DNA of 6,827 bases from an uncultured Ruminococcus sp. (GTDB taxonomy: Bacteria; Bacillota; Clostridia; Oscillospirales; Ruminococcaceae). The notes under the pieces are model-generated. The model searched no databases, was not told where the DNA came from, and saw only the letters and a list, made by a program, of their open reading frames with translations. Of this stretch, positions 1 through 6,044 are shown piece after piece. Location: assembly GCA_945876155.1 (NCBI GenBank), contig CAMCMW010000079.1, positions 1 through 6,827 on the forward strand, in the 5' to 3' direction. How positions within the stretch are numbered: the first letter of the stretch is position 1; the number at the start of each line of letters is the position of its first letter. The position numbers and the translations under genes are program-made.

Positions 1-559
1 ATTCTGCGCTGGGGTATTCAAGTTCAAACACAAGCTCAGTATCGCTTAACGCCTTAACCCCCAGTTCCGTATAATCAGCACTGCCCTTTATAATAGCACC
101 TGCATTTTTCAGACACTCATACTTTTCCCTGTGAGGGGAACAGGTTTCAGGATTGAAAATTCTTTTGAACGCAAACTCAAAATCGTGTGCCGTAACAGTG
201 GTAAGCTCGTTATCGTCCGTTTCTTCGTCCTCGTCAGCGTCATAGAACCAGTAACAGTCAGTACGCAGATTGAAAGTATATTTCAGACCGTCCGCTGAAA
301 CGGTGTAGTCTTTGGCAACGGCATTTTCCAGTTTTCCGGAATCATCAGTTTTCATAAGTCCGGTAAAGAGATTGCCTATTACAGTCATGGAATTTACGTC
401 CAAGGCAAACTGTGGGTCAAGGCTTTCCGGATTTCCGGGCAAAGCGCAGTCAAAGGAATAGTTAGCGCCCTCCGGTTTCTGCTGTTCACAGCCCACTGTC
501 AGTACAGACGACGCCACAACAATCCCTGCCGCCATAAGAGAAACAATTTTATTTTTCAA
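1..559 (-). CDS. Oligopeptide-type ABC transporter solute-binding lipoprotein, C-terminus cut by window edge
   Basis: The 186 visible residues are the N-terminal part of an SBP_bac_5 (OppA/DppA) family extracellular peptide-binding protein. Residues 1-24 form a lipoprotein signal: K2 and K4, a hydrophobic stretch (about 5-22) and a somewhat divergent lipobox ending LTVGC, with C24 as lipidation site. Family-like features follow: NPESLDPQFA (43-52), then VIGNLFTGLMK (60-70), SADGLKYTFNLR (88-99), DFEFAFKRIFNPE (126-138), and SDTELVFELEYPSA near the edge. These match the usual 'DP..A.......NLFEGL' and 'A.DFVFA.KR..NP' order of the family. I chose the TTG at 557-559 because AAGGTGA lies 8 nt upstream. 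An in-frame GTG at 569-571 has almost no room for a ribosome site, and an ATG at 533-535 would cut off the basic N-region. A run of acidic residues (about 108-118, DADEDEETDDN) is an unusual local insertion. Permease and ATPase genes are not in the window. Family call strong; ligand not determined. Confidence 0.85.
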   Translation of the reverse strand, partial: MKNKIVSLMAAGIVVASSVLTVGCEQQKPEGANYSFDCALPGNPESLDPQFALDVNSMTVIGNLFTGLMKTDDSGKLENAVAKDYTVSADGLKYTFNLRTDCYWFYDADEDEETDDNELTTVTAHDFEFAFKRIFNPETCSPHREKYECLKNAGAIIKGSADYTELGVKALSDTELVFELEYPSAE

Positions 560-567
560 GTTTATAG

Positions 568-574
568 TCACCTT
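568..574 (-). promoter_or_regulatory. Shine-Dalgarno site that selects a TTG start
   Basis: On the minus strand these bases read AAGGTGA, 8 nt before the TTG at 557-559. This is the only well-spaced ribosome site near the 5' end of the solute-binding protein gene, and it is the reason for calling a TTG start. Confidence 0.6.
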
Positions 575-589
575 CCAGAATACACATCT

Positions 590-623
590 TTAATAAAATC
601 GGGTATGTTCACTGAACACACCC
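590..623 (-). terminator. Probable intrinsic terminator of the SGNH/DUF4358 transcript
   Basis: On the minus strand a 10-bp stem (GGGTGTGTTC, loop AGT, GAACATACCC; 623 down to 601) is followed by GATTTTATTAAAG. In the minus-strand RNA the only non-Watson-Crick pair is a G-U wobble. In a plus-strand RNA the same position would be an A-C mismatch, so the structure suits minus-strand transcription. The U-tract is short and interrupted, so termination may be partial and could let some transcription reach the solute-binding protein gene. The hairpin is 127 nt past the DUF4358 stop codon only because the palindromic element 631-749 lies in between. Confidence 0.6.
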
Positions 624-630
624 GTATATG

Positions 631-749
631 TATAGTAAACGTAGTTTACTATAATAAATCATTTTAAATGCCTCGCACATTCGCTCACTGTGTTCGCTGC
701 GTGCGTATCGGCAAATAGTAAACTCCAAATTAATTTGTCGTTTACTATA
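631..749. mobile_element. MITE-like palindromic element, 119 bp
   Basis: The two ends are perfect 11-bp terminal inverted repeats, TATAGTAAACG at 631-641 and CGTTTACTATA at 739-749. If the outer TA on each side is a target duplication, the repeat itself is TAGTAAACG. A second inverted pair lies inside: AGTTTACTAT (643-652) and ATAGTAAACT (715-724). Each end is also its own hairpin: TATAGTAAAC/GTTTACTATA around a 3-nt loop (631-653), and a 34-bp palindrome with two mismatched pairs (715-748). The centre (about 669-712) is GC-richer, with an imperfect GCCTCGCAC versus GTGCG...GGC pairing. There is no coding capacity. The element starts directly after the DUF4358 stop codon. TA flanks and short inverted ends fit a non-autonomous element mobilised by an IS630/Tc1-mariner type transposase; that assignment is inference. 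It could instead be a REP/BIME-like repeat. Confidence 0.6.
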
Positions 750-1232
750 TTAGTTAAAATCATCTGTCAGAGCCTTTTCAGCCTTATCATTGTCATTGGT
801 GCAAAGCCAGTAAACATAATCCCCTTTTGTTTTGACTTCCGACTTGCAAAGCTTGTCATACTGCTCCGGAACGTAATCCTTGAATACTTCTTTCTGTCCT
901 TCAAGTCTGTCAGTAACAGCGTCTTTGACCTTAGCGGAATCCTTCGCCTTTATGATGCACACCTCGTCAGCGTCAGCGCCTGAGCCTGCCCACCAAAGCG
1001 AAAATTCCTCGTAATCACCTTCTGCCAGACTGTACTTTATCTGGAAGTTTTCTTCAGCGACTTCAACCATTTCCGGGAATTCAACTCCGCAGTCCAGAAC
1101 GTCTGCTGTAATTTCTTTCAGCGGTTTTGAAGCCTCTGTTTTCTCGGATTCCTTTCCGCAGCCCGAAAGTGAAAGTACGGACGCTGCCAGAATAACTGCC
1201 GGCAAAATAATCCTTTTCCTCATAATTCTCAT
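750..1232 (-). CDS. DUF4358-like lipoprotein of unknown function
   Basis: A 160-residue secreted lipoprotein. Residues 1-25 are a type II signal: basic RIMRKR, a hydrophobic core and lipobox LSGC with C25 lipidated. The mature part matches my recollection of the DUF4358 pattern: an acidic N-region, a central AGSGADADEVCIIKAKD segment, a helix of the form VKDAVTDRLEGQKEVFKDYVPEQYDKL, then VKTKGDYVYWLCTND near the C-terminus. The function of this family is not established. It lies 16 nt downstream of the SGNH hydrolase gene on the same strand and is almost surely co-transcribed, which suggests a joint role at the cell surface. AGAAGG lies 4 nt before the ATG at 1232 and 13 nt before an in-frame ATG at 1223 (residue 4), so either start is possible; both keep the signal peptide. 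The stop codon directly abuts the palindromic element at 631-749. Confidence 0.8.
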   Translation of the reverse strand: MRIMRKRIILPAVILAASVLSLSGCGKESEKTEASKPLKEITADVLDCGVEFPEMVEVAEENFQIKYSLAEGDYEEFSLWWAGSGADADEVCIIKAKDSAKVKDAVTDRLEGQKEVFKDYVPEQYDKLCKSEVKTKGDYVYWLCTNDNDKAEKALTDDFN

Positions 1233-1248
1233 GTTCCCTTCTGTTATT

Positions 1249-2112
1249 TTATTCTACCTCTACTGTATGTGACAAAATATAGTCAAGCATAACAGTATAG
1301 GTGGTTTTCACAAAATGCATACCATCCTTTTCAGCCATATCAGACGGAAATTTTCCGTCATTTCCCTTTAAGGCGGTATTGATGTCTACATAATATATTT
1401 TCTTCTCGTCAGCCATTTTAAGCAGTTCGGAATTGTAGTTGTCAATGTCCGAATTGAGTATAGGTTCGTCCTCGGCGGTCTCTCTCTCAGCAGTGACCGG
1501 AGGAATTGAAAGTATATATATATTAGAATCCGGCAGTTCTTTTTTTATCTCGTCCACAAACTGGGAATAACATTCTATCATGTCAGCTGTGGAAAGCCAT
1601 GCAATGCCGTTGCTGCCAAGCATAATATATATATTTTCAGGTTTCGCCTCTTTAAGTGCCTCGATAGCTGTTACGTCACCGTAAGCAGTTTTCATTGTTT
1701 CGGTGTTGATTTTTTCTATGTTCATACCCAGTTTTGCAAAAACATTTTTAACTGGTACAAGCTGATAATCCGCAAGTCCCACCGAAATGGAATCTCCCAC
1801 GAAAGCACATCTTCCGAAGTAAGTTTCCGAAAGCGGCTCCGATGCCGGAACGGGATTAATAATGTTTTTTTCTTCTTTCTGTGTAGGTTCCGGCTCTGTT
1901 GCCTCCTGCGATGATGAAAGAACGGAGCTGTCCGCTGAGAATCCCACAGAATTCATTTTTTTGGAATTTATATTCGCCTCTGCCATGTAAATAACAAAGC
2001 ACAGGATAAAAGTCACTACAGTAATTAGAAATACGAACTTGAACCTGAATCTGATAACAGGTCTGTCCTTTTTTCTGTTATAAGAATATGCCTCAAAACC
2101 TCTTCCGGACAT
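1249..2112 (-). CDS. Membrane-anchored SGNH/GDSL-family hydrolase
   Basis: A 287-residue protein with a short basic cytoplasmic N-terminus (about 1-24), one transmembrane segment (about 25-44), a low-complexity Ser/Glu/Pro linker (about 58-95) and an extracytoplasmic SGNH domain (about 100-285). Catalytic blocks are visible: FVGDSISVG with nucleophile S108, LGSNG with N168, and DGMHF with D263 and H266 of the catalytic dyad. There is no cleavable signal, so it should stay tethered outside the membrane. SGNH enzymes of this layout commonly act as esterases or acyltransferases on cell-wall or exopolysaccharide acyl groups; the substrate here is unknown. The ATG at 2112 is preceded by GGGAGG with 11-nt spacing. 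It is the first gene of a minus-strand transcript, has its own promoter near 2236-2264, and is followed 16 nt later by the DUF4358 lipoprotein gene. Confidence 0.85.
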   Translation of the reverse strand: MSGRGFEAYSYNRKKDRPVIRFRFKFVFLITVVTFILCFVIYMAEANINSKKMNSVGFSADSSVLSSSQEATEPEPTQKEEKNIINPVPASEPLSETYFGRCAFVGDSISVGLADYQLVPVKNVFAKLGMNIEKINTETMKTAYGDVTAIEALKEAKPENIYIMLGSNGIAWLSTADMIECYSQFVDEIKKELPDSNIYILSIPPVTAERETAEDEPILNSDIDNYNSELLKMADEKKIYYVDINTALKGNDGKFPSDMAEKDGMHFVKTTYTVMLDYILSHTVEVE

Positions 2113-2235
2113 ATCTGTTTATGCCTCCCGATGAATAAAGTTAAAAGCTGTCAAAAAAGTTACAGACAGCAAGAAAATTTTCATTTGTTCATTTGACAGG
2201 ATTCTCTTTTTTTCTCTATAAAAATCCATAAAATA

Positions 2236-2264
2236 ATTATACCGCAACTAAGAAATTTTTGCAA
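2236..2264 (-). promoter_or_regulatory. SigA-type promoter for the SGNH/DUF4358 transcript
   Basis: Minus strand: -35 TTGCAA (2264-2259), 17-nt spacer, perfect -10 TATAAT (2241-2236). The expected transcript start is near 2229, which gives a leader of about 117 nt before the SGNH start codon. The leader contains an unassigned 36-codon ORF and a weak hairpin (see findings). Confidence 0.7.
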
Positions 2265-2300
2265 TAGTTTTTGTCAAATTAATTCTATAATTATTGCAAA
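2258..2300. repeat. 9-bp inverted repeat across the divergent promoters
   Basis: TTTGCAATA (2258-2266) and TATTGCAAA (2292-2300) are perfect inverted copies separated by 25 nt. Each arm contains the -35 hexamer TTGCAA of one of the two divergent promoters. This could be an operator for a shared regulator, or simply two similar -35 regions facing each other. Confidence 0.5.
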
Positions 2301-2322
2301 CCTCTTCAACATATAGTATAAT
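2294..2322 (+). promoter_or_regulatory. SigA-type promoter for the asnB operon
   Basis: -35 TTGCAA (2294-2299), 17-nt spacer, perfect -10 TATAAT (2317-2322). The expected start is near 2329, leaving a leader of about 40 nt. That is too short for a T-box or riboswitch, and none is seen. It is the only convincing promoter found upstream of the four plus-strand genes. Confidence 0.75.
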
Positions 2323-2355
2323 ATATAAGTAGCTATCGCTTAAAAGAAAAAATTT

Positions 2356-2360
2356 GGAGG
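2356..2360 (+). promoter_or_regulatory. Shine-Dalgarno site that fixes the asnB start
   Basis: GGAGG lies 8 nt before the ATG at 2369. It settles the choice between that ATG and the in-frame TTG at 2354, which overlaps this site and so cannot be the start. Confidence 0.85.
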
Positions 2361-2368
2361 AAATCAGT

Positions 2369-4243
2369 ATGTGTGGATTTGTCGGATTTACAAATCATAT
2401 AAATAATTCCAATCAGGTATTGGAAAACATGATGAACAAAATCATTCACAGAGGTCCGGATTCCGGAGGAACGTATATCGACGAGGGTATCGCTCTCGGT
2501 TTCAGACGTCTTAGTATCATAGACCTTGCTCAGGGCGACCAGCCGATTTTAAACGAGGACGGCTCAAAGGTACTGCTTTTTAACGGTGAGATTTACAACT
2601 TTCAGAGTATCCGTGAAAAGCTTGTTGCAGCCGGCCACACTTTCAAAACAAAGACTGACTCGGAAGTTCTGCTCCACGGATATGAGGAATACGGCAAGGA
2701 GCTTCTGAATATGCTCAGAGGAATGTTTGCTTTTGTCATCTGGGACAAAAACACGCAGGAGCTTTTCGGTGCCCGTGACTTTTTCGGAATCAAACCGCTT
2801 TACTATTCTCTCTCAGGTGAAAGCTTTTTATTCGGTTCTGAAATCAAAAGCTTTCTGCCCCACCCTCATTTCAAAAAGGAGTTAAATACATCCGCTCTCG
2901 AAAACTATCTGACATTCCAGTACTCAGCACAGTCCGAATGCTTTTTCAAGAATGTTTTCAAGCTGCCAGCTGCACACTGTTTCACATACAAAAACGGTGA
3001 CCTGAAAATTGAACGTTACTGGGAAATCAAGTTTGACGCTGACGAAAAGCCTGACCTTGATACATGGGTAAACAAGATATCTGATATTTTCCATGATTCA
3101 GTTGAGGCACACAAAATTGCAGACGTTGAAGTGGGCAGCTTTCTTTCCAGCGGTGTTGACTCAAGCTATGTTGCCGCAGTTGCAGACGTTGACAAGACTT
3201 TTACCGTAGGATTCGGAAATGATGAAAAGTACAACGAAATCGGCTGGGCAAAGGACTTCTCAAAGGCTATCGGAAAAGAGAACACAAGCAAGGTAATAAC
3301 TCCGGAGGAATACTGGGGCAGTCTTGAAAAGATACAGTACCACATGGACGAACCCCTTGCCGACCCTGCCGCAGTTGCCCTTTACTTTGTCTGCAATCTT
3401 GCGTCGCAGAAACTCAAAGTTGTTCTCTCCGGAGAGGGCGCAGACGAAATTTTCGGCGGATATAACGTTTACAGCGAACCGGACGGAACTTTCTATGACA
3501 AACTCCCTCGTGGTATCAAGCGTGGCGTAGGCAAAATCGCAGGAAAACTTCCGGCGCACAGAGGCGTAAACTTCTTTATCAGAAAAGGCAAAGACCTGGA
3601 AGAACGCTTTATCGGAAACGCATATATGTTCAGTCCGGAGGAGAGAAAAAAACTGCTTAAAATAAAGACCGACGCTCCCGACCCGCAGGTTCTCACAAAG
3701 CCTTTCTATGACAAGGTTAAGGATAAGGACGATGTAACAAAAATGCAGTATCTCGACCTTCATATGTGGATGACCGGCGATATTCTCCTTAAAGCCGACA
3801 AGATGAGCATGGCAAATTCTCTTGAACTGCGTGTGCCGTTCCTTGACAAGGAGGTCATGGCAGTGGCTGAAAGGATTCCGAGAAAATACCGTGTAACTCA
3901 TAAGGAAGTAACCGACGAGCATACAAAGTATATCACAAAGTACGCAATGCGTCTTGCCGCTAAAAAGGACACTCCTCCCCAGACTGCAAAGACTGCCGCA
4001 AAGAAAAAGCTTGGTTTCCCTGTGCCTATCCGTGTATGGCTCAAAGAGGATAAATACTACAATATTGTAAAGGATAAGTTTACAGGAAATGCGGCTAAAC
4101 AGTTCTTCAACTGCGATATGCTGGTTAAACTGCTTGACGATCACAAAGCCGGTAAAGCCGATAACAGCCGTAAGATATGGACTGTTTTCATTTTCCTGGT
4201 ATGGTACGGCGTTTACTTTGAGGGCAGTGAATTTGTAAAATAA
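2369..4243 (+). CDS. asnB: Asparagine synthetase, glutamine-hydrolysing
   Basis: A 624-residue cytoplasmic enzyme that makes asparagine from aspartate, glutamine and ATP. Starting at ATG 2369 gives MCGFVGF, so Cys2 becomes the N-terminal nucleophile of the glutaminase (Ntn) domain after Met removal. Further glutaminase residues are HRGPDSGG (R28), RRLSIID (46-52), NGEIYN (72-77) and TDSE (D97). The synthetase domain from about 225 onward carries the PP-loop LSSGVDSS (259-266), LSGEGADEIFGGY (353-365), LKADKMSMANSLELRVPFLD (474-493) and GFPVP (549-553), all typical of catalytically complete AsnB. Length is normal for bacterial AsnB-type enzymes. It leads an operon, with the next gene starting 16 nt after its stop. 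An AsnB paralogue acting on another carboxylate (for example in cell-wall amidation) cannot be excluded from sequence alone, but the full motif set favours asparagine synthesis. Confidence 0.93.
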   Translation: MCGFVGFTNHINNSNQVLENMMNKIIHRGPDSGGTYIDEGIALGFRRLSIIDLAQGDQPILNEDGSKVLLFNGEIYNFQSIREKLVAAGHTFKTKTDSEVLLHGYEEYGKELLNMLRGMFAFVIWDKNTQELFGARDFFGIKPLYYSLSGESFLFGSEIKSFLPHPHFKKELNTSALENYLTFQYSAQSECFFKNVFKLPAAHCFTYKNGDLKIERYWEIKFDADEKPDLDTWVNKISDIFHDSVEAHKIADVEVGSFLSSGVDSSYVAAVADVDKTFTVGFGNDEKYNEIGWAKDFSKAIGKENTSKVITPEEYWGSLEKIQYHMDEPLADPAAVALYFVCNLASQKLKVVLSGEGADEIFGGYNVYSEPDGTFYDKLPRGIKRGVGKIAGKLPAHRGVNFFIRKGKDLEERFIGNAYMFSPEERKKLLKIKTDAPDPQVLTKPFYDKVKDKDDVTKMQYLDLHMWMTGDILLKADKMSMANSLELRVPFLDKEVMAVAERIPRKYRVTHKEVTDEHTKYITKYAMRLAAKKDTPPQTAKTAAKKKLGFPVPIRVWLKEDKYYNIVKDKFTGNAAKQFFNCDMLVKLLDDHKAGKADNSRKIWTVFIFLVWYGVYFEGSEFVK

Positions 4244-4259
4244 CGAAAGGTTAAACTTA

Positions 4260-4928
4260 ATGGCAAGTATTGTAACGTACAAATATATAAAACAGAATCC
4301 AGACATAATGGAATATATCCGCCGTGCCGACCGTGCGCTGGAGGCTCAGGGCTACACTGAGCATTCCTTTGCACACGTTGAAATTGTGGCACAGAACGCA
4401 AGCATGATATTGACGGAGTTGGGATATGACGAAAGGCAGGTTGAACTTGCTAAAATCGCCGGTATCATGCACGATATCGGAAACGTCATAAACAGGATTG
4501 ACCACGCCCAGAGCGGTGCGGTAATGGCGTTCCGACTGCTTGACAATCTGAGTATGCCGGCAGACGAGATTTGCTCCATAATTTCTGCTATCGGCAATCA
4601 TGACGAGTCCACAGCACAGCCTGTTGACGCAATTTCAGCGGCACTTATTATCGCAGACAAGGCAGACGTGCGCCGCAGTCGAGTCAGAAACAACGATTTT
4701 CTGACATTCGATATCCACGATCGTGTGAACTACGCAGTTGAAAAATCAGAGCTTTATTTCAGTGAAGATAAAAAGTCTATCATACTCAATCTGAAAATTG
4801 ATACGGAAATTTCTCCGGTCATTGAATACTTTGAAATTTTCTTAAACAGAATGCTGCTGTGTAAGCGTGCGTGTTCATATCTGGGCGTGCAGTTTAAAAT
4901 GATTGTAAACGGTTCTTCGATACTTTGA
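4260..4928 (+). CDS. HD-domain phosphohydrolase, substrate unknown
   Basis: A 222-residue soluble protein with an HD metal-dependent phosphohydrolase fold. Candidate metal ligands are H39 (in EHSFAHV), H71-D72 (in GIMHDIGN) and D133 (in IIADKADVRRSRVR). H82 and H114 (AIGNHDE) are in places where some HD enzymes bind a second metal. The order resembles HD proteins such as the YqeK type, with HD, then a helix, then AI..H, then ADK, but I do not recognise a named family. The last 60 residues or so (about 160-222) lie beyond the HD core and show no motif I know. GAAAGG sits 9 nt upstream of the ATG. The position between asnB and pyrB, both aspartate-consuming, hints at a nucleotide or related phosphate ester as substrate; this is only context. 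A 7-bp hairpin spans its stop codon. Confidence 0.8.
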   Translation: MASIVTYKYIKQNPDIMEYIRRADRALEAQGYTEHSFAHVEIVAQNASMILTELGYDERQVELAKIAGIMHDIGNVINRIDHAQSGAVMAFRLLDNLSMPADEICSIISAIGNHDESTAQPVDAISAALIIADKADVRRSRVRNNDFLTFDIHDRVNYAVEKSELYFSEDKKSIILNLKIDTEISPVIEYFEIFLNRMLLCKRACSYLGVQFKMIVNGSSIL

Positions 4929-4934
4929 GAACCG
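4910..4934 (+). other. Intercistronic hairpin at the HD/pyrB junction
   Basis: CGGTTCT (4910-4916) and AGAACCG (4928-4934) pair perfectly around an 11-nt loop that includes most of the HD gene stop codon. It is followed by AAATTTC and then AGGAGGT, not by a U-tract, so it is not an intrinsic terminator. It could be an mRNA processing or stability element, or chance. Confidence 0.35.
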
Positions 4935-4952
4935 AAATTTCAGGAGGTAAAA

Positions 4953-6035
4953 ATGATTTCGCAGTACCCTCATTTAATAGATTTAAACGATTATCCGGTT
5001 TCATGGTGGAATAAACTGATAGAACTGGGGCATGATATAAGACTGCACCCCCAGCGCTACACCCATGCCTGTGAAGGCAAAATAATGGCAACACTTTTCT
5101 ATGAGCCGTCCACAAGAACCCAGATGTCATTCCAGTCGGCAATGATACGTCTGGGGGGCAACATAATCGGTTTTGACAATCCGTCTTCATCGTCCGTTGC
5201 AAAGGGTGAAAACCTGAAGGATACCACAAAAATCGTCAGCAGTTATTCTGACATACTCATAATCCGTCACCCTCAGCCCGGTGCTGCAAAGGCGGCGGCG
5301 CTTACTGCTGACTGTTCCGTTGTAAACGCTGGTGACGGCGGACATCTCCACCCCACTCAGACTCTTACAGACCTGCTCACTCTCCACGAGGAAAAAGGAC
5401 GTCTTGACAATTTAAATATAGGTCTGTGCGGTGACCTTGTAAACGGCAGAACGGTACACTCACTCTGCAAAGCGCTCTCTGCATATTCCGGCAACACCTT
5501 TGTGCTTGTTTCAACACCTAATCTTCGTCTGCCGTCCTACGTCAAGGACATCATCACCGCAAGCGGCAGCAGATACACCGAGGTGACCTCCCTTGACGAG
5601 GTAATAAATGACCTTGATATGCTTTACATGACAAGAATACAGCGTGAACGTTTTGCAAGTGAGGAGGAGTATCTTGCGGAAAAAGATACATACGTCCTTG
5701 ATAAGAAGAAAATGAAAAAGGCAAGAAAAGACATGATTGTCATGCACCCGATGCCGAGAGTTGACGAGATTGCAAACGACGTTGACGAGGACGAGAGAGC
5801 CGTATATTTCAAACAGGCAAAGTACGGTATGTACATCAGAATGGCGCTTATCATGACCCTCCTTGAAAGCGATACTCCTACAAGGCTTTTAAGCGGAACG
5901 GTCAGACACAAGGTAAACTGCCAGAACCCTAAGTGCATTACGAATATTGAAGAGTATCTTCCAAAGTCATTCACAGGCAGCGGCGATACTCTTGAATGTG
6001 AGTACTGCGACGAGAGAATTTTACTTGAACACTAA
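4953..6035 (+). CDS. pyrB: Aspartate carbamoyltransferase catalytic chain with fused C-terminal PyrI-like zinc ribbon
   Basis: Catalyses carbamoyl phosphate plus aspartate to N-carbamoyl-aspartate, the committed step of pyrimidine synthesis. Residues 1 to about 308 are a complete catalytic chain: carbamoyl-phosphate loop EPSTRT (51-56), 80s-loop AKGE with K84, HLHPTQTLTDL (131-141), GDLVNGRTVHSL (160-171, R166), TRIQRERF (227-234) and HPMPRVDEI (265-273). The protein has 360 residues, where a plain catalytic chain has about 310. The extra tail holds C323-x4-C328-x20-C349-x2-C352 with CQNPKCIT and CEYCDE. This matches the zinc domain of the regulatory chain PyrI (in E. coli C-x4-C-x23-C-x2-C). 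The nucleotide-binding domain of PyrI is absent, and no separate pyrI is in the window. AGGAGGT lies 5 nt before the ATG, 24 nt after the HD gene. No PyrR-type attenuator is seen, so expression probably follows the asnB promoter. Confidence 0.93.
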   Translation: MISQYPHLIDLNDYPVSWWNKLIELGHDIRLHPQRYTHACEGKIMATLFYEPSTRTQMSFQSAMIRLGGNIIGFDNPSSSSVAKGENLKDTTKIVSSYSDILIIRHPQPGAAKAAALTADCSVVNAGDGGHLHPTQTLTDLLTLHEEKGRLDNLNIGLCGDLVNGRTVHSLCKALSAYSGNTFVLVSTPNLRLPSYVKDIITASGSRYTEVTSLDEVINDLDMLYMTRIQRERFASEEEYLAEKDTYVLDKKKMKKARKDMIVMHPMPRVDEIANDVDEDERAVYFKQAKYGMYIRMALIMTLLESDTPTRLLSGTVRHKVNCQNPKCITNIEEYLPKSFTGSGDTLECEYCDERILLEH

Positions 6036-6044
6036 GGAGATTTT

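Noticed and set aside
569..571. In-frame GTG as an alternative start of the solute-binding protein gene
   Set aside because: GGAAG would sit directly against it with no spacing, whereas the TTG at 557-559 has AAGGTGA at 8 nt.
690..983. 97-codon plus-strand open frame
   Set aside because: It starts inside the palindromic element and runs antisense to the DUF4358 lipoprotein gene, with no ribosome site or family resemblance.
2354..2368. In-frame TTG at 2354 as the asnB start, adding five residues before MCGF
   Set aside because: The TTG overlaps the GGAGG ribosome site, and the extra residues would bury Cys2, which must be N-terminal for glutaminase activity.
2323..2368. T-box, riboswitch or PyrR-type attenuator in the asnB leader
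   Set aside because: The leader is only about 40 nt and AT-rich, with no stem of note and no terminator before the start codon.
3260..4306. Long open frame of 348 codons on the minus strand
   Set aside because: It lies antisense to asnB, whose motifs are complete; the predicted protein has no recognisable domain, and the frame is open because of asnB codon bias.
4929..4952. Separate promoter or intrinsic terminator between the HD gene and pyrB
   Set aside because: The hairpin there has no U-tract after it, and there is no room for a promoter in 24 nt; pyrB is read as part of the operon.
5187..5974. Several minus-strand open frames across pyrB
   Set aside because: All are antisense to a fully supported pyrB and show no domain or start signal.
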